Shown here: in pieces, positions 1 to 6,111 of the stretch
How the letters are laid out: each line of letters starts with the position of its first letter
How positions within the stretch are numbered: position 1 is the stretch's first letter
Assembly: GCA_015489035.1 (NCBI GenBank)
Contig: WFMP01000071.1
Location: 1-6,845 of the forward strand
DNA from: Candidatus Altimarinota bacterium
Lineage (GTDB): Bacteria; Patescibacteriota; Gracilibacteria; Absconditabacterales; Absconditicoccaceae
Reading direction: 5' to 3'
Length of the DNA stretch: 6,845 nucleotides
Made by a program: the position numbers and the translations under genes
The notes under the pieces: generated by a model
Databases searched by the model: none
Told to the model about the DNA's origin: nothing
The model's input: the letters and a program-made list of their open reading frames with translations, nothing else

Positions 1-1
1 C

Positions 2-283
2 TCTAATTTAAATGTTAAGTTAGATGTAATGTCAAAAGAGAATAACTATATACCTTTATCGTATGCTTATGCATATTTTTATAGTATTGATAGAATACTA
101 TATAACAAAGAAATAAACTCCAGAGTATTAAGTGAAGTTTTAAAAAATAATCCTCAATATATTTCATTAGTTCGTAAGCATATGGTCAATATAATTAATC
201 AGCAAGTTGGATATTTGCGTGTTCATTCTACCTTAAAGGCATTTAATTCTATCCTTAAAGGACTCAAAAATGAAACTAAATAG
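2..283 (+). CDS. Unrecognised protein, 3' part (5' end outside window)
   Basis: The reading frame is open from base 2 to the TAG at 281-283 and gives 93 residues. The first ATG is at 29, but I see no ribosome binding site before it and the frame continues upstream, so the true start is probably outside the window. The visible part is Tyr/Asn/Ile-rich (YAYAYFYS near its start), probably helical, and ends in a basic segment. It has no signal peptide or transmembrane segment in view, and I recognise no family. Its last 14 bases overlap the start of the SLH-like gene at 270, which suggests the two are co-transcribed and perhaps translationally coupled. Coding is likely because the overlap is tight and the frame is long in AT-rich DNA. 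The function is unknown. Confidence 0.55.
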   Translation, partial: SNLNVKLDVMSKENNYIPLSYAYAYFYSIDRILYNKEINSRVLSEVLKNNPQYISLVRKHMVNIINQQVGYLRVHSTLKAFNSILKGLKNETK

Positions 284-3155
284 ACTAATCCCGTTAATAT
301 TAATATTGTGTTATACAACTCTTTTTGCTGGCTATAGCTATAACATATATCCTCAAAGTTCTGGAATTATAGAAGTCAAAATTATTACTAGATCTAATAA
401 CAGTATAACATCTAAAACCATAAATGAAGATAATAGTATTAAACTGTCTTTTGGAAGCATAATTAATGGTAATATTTCTTTAAAAGTTAATGTTAATTCT
501 AAATATGCATTACAACATCCAACATTGTTACTCTTAGATTCAAATGGTCATATAATAGCATATAAACAATATAGTGATAAATCGACATATCTAAGTTGGA
601 CAATAGATAAAAGTTATCTATCAAATGGAACTCACAATTACACTCTTGTATATGCAACAAATAATAACAAATATAATCTTGCTTTTTATTTTAAAACCAT
701 TCAAATAACTAAAACATTTATCAAGCCAGTTATTACACAAATTAGAGCAGCTTCTAATAGCAATCAAAATAGCAACGAAGGCTTTGTAGGCAGTAGATTT
801 ACTTTTGTCTCAACACTAAGTGAGCCATTGCCAAGTGGGTATAAAATGTATATATCATTTGAGGGTGTAACTAACAATGGCTCAAATAGTGGATATTATG
901 GAACTCCATACCCAATGATAAAGCAAAGTGATAAAGCATATTACTATGAAAAGGTTATACAAAAAGCTGGAAACAATAGACAGTACAAAATAATGATCAA
1001 AAATTCAAATGGTCAGATTATAAATAGTAAAATAGGTAGCTATGCAGCAAAAAGTAAGACTATTAAGCCAGTTATTGACTATTTAGATAAATCTTCAGTT
1101 TTAAATAAACTTGATTTAGGAGTTCCATCGAATAAATATACTCACTTTAGTAGAGCTGAAGCATCTATAATCTTATATGAATTTCTAAAACTAAAAGATC
1201 CTAATTTTGCTCTACCTTATGGAAATATCGGCTTTTATAAAAATCCTTTTGCGGATATAGATCCAAATAGTGCTTATTATAGAGCAGTAATTACACTTGC
1301 CAATTATAAAGGTAGTGATAACATAACTGTTCTTACCGATAAATATGGCGTATTTAACCCTCTTGAGAATATTACAAGATTTCAATTTGTTAAAATGATA
1401 GTTGAAGGGTTAAATTTAAAAAAATCTAAAGATTTTTCAAATATTCGAAATTTTGATGATTATAATAAGTTAGCTAATGATGCAAAAGCTTATTATTCTA
1501 CTGCTGTAAAATATGGTCTAATAAAAGGAGATAATAATAAACTTCTTCCTTATAATAAATTGACAATGTTTCAAGCTTTGACTATACTTGGAAGGGCTTT
1601 AGATATTAGCTTTACTTCCAGCAAAGATCAATTTAATATGCCAGATTTGACAACTGGAGAGATTGGAAATCCTTTAGGAAATATTCCAGAAAATCAAGAT
1701 TATGACCCAACAGTAACTCCTATAAAAATAACTAATATCGCATCTCAAAAGGATGGAAACTGTTCAAAACTTACAGCAGTGGCAACTTTAGATCCAAAAG
1801 CAAAAGGAAAAGAATATTATGTTTGGAGTGCAAACTTTGGATATTTTAAAAAAATAACTCCAAATAATAAAGAAGTACTATTTTGTCCTTCTACAAAAGA
1901 ACCAAATGTTAATTATAAAATACATCTTTTAGGCAATGATGGGTATATGAACTTTGCTACTTTTAATAAAAATATAAATAAGAGTAATTATGAATATGTT
2001 AAAAACATATCAAATACAAATCCAAGTGAAGTAAAGCTTAATCTATCTTTATCTATTAAAACTCATCTTATGCAAGAAAATCATCTTTTTGTAATATCAA
2101 AAAGTGGTAGTTTGTATGAACATAATTTGAATATCGGACTCGAAAAAGTTGCTGTAACTCTACAAAACGAGGATGGAAAAACATACACTATTAATAATGT
2201 AAAATGGAATAATCACTCAATATATTTTATAGTGCCATCTGTAAAAGACTTCTATGGTAAATTTGTTACCTTAACAGTTGATTATGGAACTAATGATACA
2301 TACAAAGCTAAAACTTTTAATCAGATTATGTATAAAGAAAACTTTATTATAAGTGGAACTATTCAACCTGATAAAATTGGTAATTACCCAAAATATGTGA
2401 CTATAAATTCTAAACAAGTTGCTGTAACAAATGGTAAGTTTCTCTATTTTGCACCTGATGGTGGGAACTATAAAATAAGTGCAGATAAAAATTATCAAAC
2501 TGTAAATATAACTTTAACAGATCAAAATCCAAGACCTTATGTATATATAAACTATGCAGGTTTAGATTATGCTAATAACATACCTAATATCACAACAGGA
2601 TCACCACAAACTACTGGAAGCAGTAATAAAATATCAAGTGGTTCTAATATCACAACAGGATCACCACAAACTACTGGAAGCAGTAATAAATCTAAAGAAA
2701 TAGCATTAAAAAAAGGGTGGAATCTTATATCGGCAAATATAAATTTAAACAATATTCCAAAAAGTATCAAATATATATGGCAGTACAAACAAGGTCAATG
2801 GTTTGCTTATTCACCATTAGAAAAAATACAAGACTCTATTAATGCTAGTGGTATGAATGCTATAACATCTATAAATGCGGATGAGGGGACATGGGTTTAT
2901 TCAACAAAAAGACAAAATCTACAAATCAGAACATCACAGTTGACTACCTATAATTATTCAATAGGTTGGACACTTGCAGGTACTAATAGAGATTTAGATG
3001 TAAATAAAATTATTTGTGAAGATGGTTCACAACCAAAAAGTATATGGGAATTCAAAGATAATAAATGGCTTTTACATACTACAAGTAATAATAAGACATA
3101 TAGTTCATTTGATTCTATTTCTGCAAATAATGGTTTTTGGATAAATTGTAAATAA
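270..3155 (+). CDS. Secreted multidomain protein with SLH-like motifs and C-terminal GW-type repeats
   Basis: This is a 961-residue exported protein. The start at 270 has AAAGGA at 257-262, seven bases upstream. Residues 1-20 form a signal peptide with likely cleavage after LFA. Residues 21-265 look like beta-sandwich domains. Residues 268-446 resemble S-layer homology motifs: FSRAEASIILYEF at 293-305, NPFADIDPNSAYYRAV at 325-340 leading to NITRFQFVKMIVEGL at 367-381, and AYYSTAVKYGLIKG at 407-420 leading to LTMFQALTILGRAL at 431-444. In known families SLH triplets bind cell-wall polymers, so wall or envelope attachment is inferred, not shown. Residues 484-570 hold an Ig-like domain with two cysteines (498, 539), and 692-750 a small beta domain. 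A repeated Thr/Ser linker (772-807) precedes two GW-type repeats at 814-878 and 897-960. It could be an S-layer-like, adhesin or wall-anchored surface protein. Which of these is open. Confidence 0.85.
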   Translation: MKLNRLIPLILILCYTTLFAGYSYNIYPQSSGIIEVKIITRSNNSITSKTINEDNSIKLSFGSIINGNISLKVNVNSKYALQHPTLLLLDSNGHIIAYKQYSDKSTYLSWTIDKSYLSNGTHNYTLVYATNNNKYNLAFYFKTIQITKTFIKPVITQIRAASNSNQNSNEGFVGSRFTFVSTLSEPLPSGYKMYISFEGVTNNGSNSGYYGTPYPMIKQSDKAYYYEKVIQKAGNNRQYKIMIKNSNGQIINSKIGSYAAKSKTIKPVIDYLDKSSVLNKLDLGVPSNKYTHFSRAEASIILYEFLKLKDPNFALPYGNIGFYKNPFADIDPNSAYYRAVITLANYKGSDNITVLTDKYGVFNPLENITRFQFVKMIVEGLNLKKSKDFSNIRNFDDYNKLANDAKAYYSTAVKYGLIKGDNNKLLPYNKLTMFQALTILGRALDISFTSSKDQFNMPDLTTGEIGNPLGNIPENQDYDPTVTPIKITNIASQKDGNCSKLTAVATLDPKAKGKEYYVWSANFGYFKKITPNNKEVLFCPSTKEPNVNYKIHLLGNDGYMNFATFNKNINKSNYEYVKNISNTNPSEVKLNLSLSIKTHLMQENHLFVISKSGSLYEHNLNIGLEKVAVTLQNEDGKTYTINNVKWNNHSIYFIVPSVKDFYGKFVTLTVDYGTNDTYKAKTFNQIMYKENFIISGTIQPDKIGNYPKYVTINSKQVAVTNGKFLYFAPDGGNYKISADKNYQTVNITLTDQNPRPYVYINYAGLDYANNIPNITTGSPQTTGSSNKISSGSNITTGSPQTTGSSNKSKEIALKKGWNLISANINLNNIPKSIKYIWQYKQGQWFAYSPLEKIQDSINASGMNAITSINADEGTWVYSTKRQNLQIRTSQLTTYNYSIGWTLAGTNRDLDVNKIICEDGSQPKSIWEFKDNKWLLHTTSNNKTYSSFDSISANNGFWINCK
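2584..2690 (+). repeat. 47-bp perfect direct repeat, 60-bp period
   Basis: Bases 2584-2630 recur without mismatch at 2644-2690, separated by 13 bases. The 60-base period equals 20 codons, so gain or loss of a unit keeps the frame. It encodes two copies of NITTGSPQTTGSSNK in the linker between the beta domains and the GW-type repeats of the SLH-like protein. The identity at every third base indicates a recent duplication or ongoing homogenisation, and copy number may vary between strains. Confidence 0.95.
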
Positions 3156-3181
3156 AAAAAATGATCGAAGGGAGAGATAAA

Positions 3182-3253
3182 ATGATTTTAAAAGTATTAA
3201 ATATTTTTCTATATGTTTCTTGCGTGCCTCTGAAACAAGTGAGAATAGCTTAA
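3182..3253 (+). CDS. Possible small ORF, 23 codons
   Basis: A 23-codon frame starts with MILKVLNIFLYVSC and ends at TAA 3251-3253. Its start has GGAGAG at 3171-3176, with seven bases between GGAG and the ATG, one of the better ribosome binding sites in the window. An in-frame ATG at 3161 would add seven residues but has only an A tract upstream. The peptide is mostly hydrophobic with a basic tail, so a small membrane peptide or a leader peptide is possible. It sits in the spacer between the SLH-like gene and the lipoprotein gene. Length alone gives no support, so the call rests on the ribosome binding site. Confidence 0.3.
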   Translation: MILKVLNIFLYVSCVPLKQVRIA

Positions 3254-3256
3254 ATA

Positions 3257-3279
3257 TATTATGATTTAGTTTCATAATA
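3257..3279. other. Inverted repeat (8-bp arms, 7-base loop)
   Basis: TATTATGA at 3257-3264 is complementary to TCATAATA at 3272-3279. It is directly followed by a 10-base palindrome, AATAGCTATT, at 3276-3285. The stem is almost entirely A/T and no T tract follows, so it is a poor intrinsic terminator. Its position 44 bases before the lipoprotein start would suit an operator or an mRNA structure. Chance is a real alternative in DNA this AT-rich. Confidence 0.3.
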
Positions 3280-3322
3280 GCTATTTAAATAACATAAAAT
3301 AAAATTTATAAGGATTTATTAC

Positions 3323-4585
3323 ATGATGTACATTAAAGCAAGACGTATTAGTCTGGTTACTAGTGTTTTATTATTGAGCTTACTAGGATTTGGTGGTTGC
3401 GGAAGTCAAAGCTCAAGCTCAAGCAGTTCTAAAGCAACACCAGCTACTAGCTCGACAACATACAAGGGGAGAAGTATAGATGGCTATCTAAAAGGAGCAA
3501 CGGTTGAATTAGATGGACATACGACCAAAACAGATGCTAATGGTAGTTGGTCTATTTCAATACCAGGAAAGATACCTAAGAACTCTATAGTGACAACTAC
3601 AGGTGGTATTGATACAAGCACAGGCCAGCCATTCGAAGGAAAATTAAGTGCGATAGTGAATACCAATAATACACCTACCGTTGTTACATCTTTGACTTCA
3701 CTTGTGGTCCCTTTAGTACAAAAAGGTTTTACAAAATCAGAAGCTCTCACTACAGTAGCAACACAATTAAATGTACCTATGTCTGCAATTACGAGCAACC
3801 CTATATCTAATTTATCTAGCACTAATCCAAATGTAGTTACGGGTGCACAAAAAGCCATTAAACAATCTTTAATTGTTCAGAAGGTAGCCGAAGCATTTGC
3901 TAAATCAGTAGTTGCAGATGCAAACAATACAAATTTTGATAAAGTTACAAATGCTGTATTTAAATACATAGCAAATCAATTAAATAATAATAATGGACTC
4001 AAGTCTATCGTAGCTAATACAGATGGTATAGCTACAGGTGTAGCAAAAACTATTGAGCATGATGACAAATCAATCAACATTAAGAATGTTTCAGAAAAAT
4101 TAAATGCATCTGCAAGTGCTATAAAATCTGTAGCAGATACACTTATTGCAGTTCCTCCTGAAAATATAACTAAAAATTCATTCGATAAGACCTCAAAAGG
4201 AATTGAAATAATAACAGCAGCAACAGAGAAAAAACTTACAATCATTTCAAAAGCAAATACTCTTACAGGCATTAAAACAGGAGGGATAAATGCTGATAAT
4301 ATAGCAAAAAAGTTTTACAAACTAGGAGCACCTACTATTATTGCTAATGTTACAAAAAATACAAATATTTCTAAAGTTATCAATAAAACAGTTAATATTA
4401 CAAATATTACAAATATTACAAATATTATTCATACATCAACTATTAGTCCAACTACACCAACGAAGGTTAATGTGCAAAGCAATACGCCTAACGTAAATTT
4501 GTCTAAAAATAAAAATTCTATACTTACACCGCCTATGCCACCTCAAATACCAACACTACAAACAATACCTTTACCAAAAGAATGA
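3323..4585 (+). CDS. Lipoprotein with DGYxKGATV-type domain and long helical body
   Basis: This is a 420-residue exported lipoprotein. AAGGA at 3310-3314, eight bases upstream, supports the start at 3323. A second ATG follows directly at 3326. Residues 1-25 form a basic then hydrophobic lipoprotein signal ending GFGGC, so Cys26 is the likely lipidated residue, though -3 is Phe rather than the usual Leu. A Ser tract (30-36) and a Ser/Thr linker follow. Residues 51-81 (DGYLKGATVELDG, then TDANGSWSISIP) resemble small beta domains common in Campylobacterota surface lipoproteins. Residues 123-350 are Ala/Ser/Lys/Ile-rich and look helical, with EALTTVATQLNVP inside. The tail holds Asn-Ile-Thr repeats (358-368) and a Pro-rich end. 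Two matches to the Campylobacter-type glycosylation sequon lie at D71-S75 and D199-T203. An envelope or surface role is inferred and no enzymatic motif is visible. Confidence 0.85.
   Translation: MMYIKARRISLVTSVLLLSLLGFGGCGSQSSSSSSSKATPATSSTTYKGRSIDGYLKGATVELDGHTTKTDANGSWSISIPGKIPKNSIVTTTGGIDTSTGQPFEGKLSAIVNTNNTPTVVTSLTSLVVPLVQKGFTKSEALTTVATQLNVPMSAITSNPISNLSSTNPNVVTGAQKAIKQSLIVQKVAEAFAKSVVADANNTNFDKVTNAVFKYIANQLNNNNGLKSIVANTDGIATGVAKTIEHDDKSINIKNVSEKLNASASAIKSVADTLIAVPPENITKNSFDKTSKGIEIITAATEKKLTIISKANTLTGIKTGGINADNIAKKFYKLGAPTIIANVTKNTNISKVINKTVNITNITNITNIIHTSTISPTTPTKVNVQSNTPNVNLSKNKNSILTPPMPPQIPTLQTIPLPKE
3409..3424 (+). repeat. Hexamer tandem repeat in Ser tract
   Basis: AAGCTC occurs in about 2.7 tandem units and encodes part of the run of seven serines just after the lipidated cysteine. 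The unit is six bases, so slippage would change tether length by two residues without breaking the frame. Confidence 0.7.
4394..4427 (+). repeat. 9-bp tandem repeat (AATATTACA), about 3.8 copies
   Basis: Three perfect units at 4394-4402, 4403-4411 and 4412-4420 are followed by seven more matching bases. They encode a run of Asn-Ile-Thr near the C-terminus of the lipoprotein. The unit is a whole number of codons, so copy number can change in frame. Confidence 0.9.
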
Positions 4586-4701
4586 TAAGGCAACAAAGAT
4601 GCTGGTGTAAAAAAGCTAATTTGAATAGTATAGTAATTATAAATATTGAAGAGATAAAAAATGAGATATGGCAAGAAATTTCTGAACTTGATGTAGTGTA
4701 A
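4582..4701 (+). CDS. Possible small ORF, 39 codons, start overlapping lipoprotein stop
   Basis: The frame starts at ATG 4582-4584, inside ATGA, so it overlaps the TGA stop of the lipoprotein gene (4583-4585) by three bases. It ends at TAA 4699-4701. The start suits reinitiation after the lipoprotein, because no separate strong ribosome binding site is seen. The N-terminus carries two close cysteines (RCWCKK), and the C-terminal half, NIEEIKNEIWQEISELDVV, reads like an amphipathic acidic helix. There is no signal peptide, so it would be cytoplasmic. I recognise no family. It could be a real coupled small protein, a remnant of a larger gene, or a chance frame. Confidence 0.3.
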   Translation: MIRQQRCWCKKANLNSIVIINIEEIKNEIWQEISELDVV

Positions 4702-4823
4702 TGCCACGGATATCAAGACTAATTCAAATTTTATTGTAACTTTAAAAAATCGTAAAAAATAGAAATGGAAAAAATATTTTATTTTTACTAACACTTATTC
4801 TGACAGGACGTATAAGCACATGA
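4701..4823 (+). other. Possible decayed reading frame before the PBP-like gene
   Basis: The frame starting at ATG 4701 overlaps the preceding TAA by one base and runs 12 codons to TAA at 4737. It meets a second TAA at 4743 and then stays open to TGA 4821-4823. The last part reads KNILFLLTLILTGRIST, which resembles a hydrophobic signal or membrane segment. Its TGA overlaps the ATG of the PBP-like gene as ATGA. It may be the remains of a small membrane protein gene, or only an AT-rich spacer. No start codon serves the downstream segment on its own. Confidence 0.15.
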
Positions 4824-6100
4824 TGAAATTTAAAATGTTTATAACTGTACTAGCCATTACCATATCAGCAGTGGGATATGATTTCTTTATCCATTCTCCA
4901 TATAAAGGAGAACGATTAAAGCAAGCTACAAATTCTTATTTTCATACCTTTTTTCTTCATAAAGATCAAAAAGTAGTTAAAATACCTCCATTAAGACAAT
5001 CAATAATAGATAAAAACAATACTATAGCAAAAACAATAAGGATGTATAAGCTTCGTCTTGCAAATGGAATTATTCACAAGCATAAGTTTTCTTTATTGAT
5101 AAACCAATTGTCTAAGATTATTCCAATAAATAAATATGTAATTTACTACTATAGTAGTGAACATACAAATAAAATTAAACTGCCATTTAAAACGATAGCA
5201 TATGGAATAAGTAAAGCTAATATCCCAAAAATAAAAGCCATACTTAAAAACTCTTTTCATCTTTATAGAAATAACTACCATTTTATAATAAGCGGTGAAA
5301 AAACAATTTATCCTTACAAAGACATGTTTACTCCATATCTAGGATATACCAGAAAAAGATTGAAAAATAATTATACTTATAGACAGGGCATAAATGGTTT
5401 GCAAGGTTTTTATGATCAAAACTTATCAGCTATTATAGATAAACATAATAGAAAGAATTTATCATTAAATATTTCTTTTAATTTACAAAAAAAACTTGAA
5501 AGAGAAATGAGTATTTTAAAAGCAAAAAAACACCTTCAAGAAGCAATAGCAGTAATAATGAATCCATACAATTATCATATCAAAGCCATTGCTTCAAGTA
5601 ATAGATATAATGCAAATAAAATATTAAATAAAAACCGTACAGATTTAGAAATACATGCAATTCTATATCTTTTTAAGATAGGAAATTTTATCAAACCTAT
5701 TCCAAAACAAGATTATAAAGCTTTTGGTCTTTACAATAAGAGTGGTATAGATCTACTGTATGAAAGAATATTTAACAATAAAAGAATAATAAATAATGCA
5801 AAAGATTTCAAGGTTAATTTCATTCAACTTTTAAAGATGTACGCTGTTTTTTACAATGGAGGTAAAATAGGAAAACCAACAATAGCTAAAACTTATGCTC
5901 CAAATTCTTTAAAGCAAATAATCTCTAGAAAATATGCCAATAAGACAAAGACAACATTATCGAGATTTTTTAGCAAAATGAAAAATAAACAATTTCTTAT
6001 AGAAAAACAAGATCAAAACCTTACTGCCCATATTATTATGAAAGAAGTAAACATAGGAAATCACAAATATCTAAAAGCATATTTTATGATAAAAAAATAA
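4820..6100 (+). CDS. FtsI-type penicillin-binding protein homologue, apparently catalytically dead
   Basis: This 426-residue protein has an N-terminal membrane anchor (about 5-24) and a periplasmic part. Residues 55-80 (IPPLRQSIIDKNNTIAKT) match the start of the class B PBP pedestal. Residues 164-205 (YPYKDMFTPYLGYTRK, then GINGLQGFYDQNLS) and 213-263 (LSLNISFNLQKKLE, AIAVIMNP, IKAIASSNRYNANK) match the linker and the opening of the transpeptidase domain. The active-site motifs are broken. The family's EPGSxxKP is FKIGNFIKP at 285-293, so the nucleophilic Ser is Asn289 while Lys292 stays. The block carrying SxN is missing between 293 and about 300. KTGT is replaced by QNLT at 399-402. FGLYNKSGIDLLYE (302-315) and FIQLLKMYAVFYNGG (334-348) still match the family core. 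The chain stops just after the KTG-equivalent strand, short of the usual end. The start follows AGGA at 4805-4808, an 11-base spacing. A structural or regulatory role is inferred. Confidence 0.85.
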   Translation: MMKFKMFITVLAITISAVGYDFFIHSPYKGERLKQATNSYFHTFFLHKDQKVVKIPPLRQSIIDKNNTIAKTIRMYKLRLANGIIHKHKFSLLINQLSKIIPINKYVIYYYSSEHTNKIKLPFKTIAYGISKANIPKIKAILKNSFHLYRNNYHFIISGEKTIYPYKDMFTPYLGYTRKRLKNNYTYRQGINGLQGFYDQNLSAIIDKHNRKNLSLNISFNLQKKLEREMSILKAKKHLQEAIAVIMNPYNYHIKAIASSNRYNANKILNKNRTDLEIHAILYLFKIGNFIKPIPKQDYKAFGLYNKSGIDLLYERIFNNKRIINNAKDFKVNFIQLLKMYAVFYNGGKIGKPTIAKTYAPNSLKQIISRKYANKTKTTLSRFFSKMKNKQFLIEKQDQNLTAHIIMKEVNIGNHKYLKAYFMIKK

Positions 6101-6111
6101 GGGATAAATAA

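Noticed and set aside
376..379. CRISPR arrays, tRNA or rRNA genes and insertion-sequence ends anywhere in the window.
   Set aside because: I saw no regularly spaced palindromic repeats, no cloverleaf or rRNA sequence and no transposase or terminal inverted repeats. The coordinates given are only a placeholder for this window-wide negative.
2567..2788. Minus-strand frame with a repeated LLLLPVVCGDPVVIL peptide.
   Set aside because: The repetition is the antisense reading of the 60-bp-period direct repeat in the SLH-like gene, not a separate protein.
3293..3300. CATAAAAT as a -10 element before the lipoprotein gene.
   Set aside because: It is placed plausibly, but no matching upstream element is visible and AT-rich sequence gives many similar hits.
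3484..3858. 124-codon open frame on the minus strand.
   Set aside because: It lies fully inside the lipoprotein gene opposite a well-supported coding frame and has no ribosome binding site or recognisable domain, so it is a shadow.
4589..4602. GG-N10-GC match resembling a sigma-54 promoter core.
   Set aside because: Only the core dinucleotides and two flanking bases agree with the consensus. A match this loose is expected several times by chance in a window of this size, and it lies inside a possible ORF.
4734..4766. TTGTAA followed by TAGAAAT as a possible -35/-10 promoter for the PBP-like gene.
   Set aside because: The spacing is about 20 bases and the -10 is poor. In sequence this AT-rich, such pairs occur almost everywhere.
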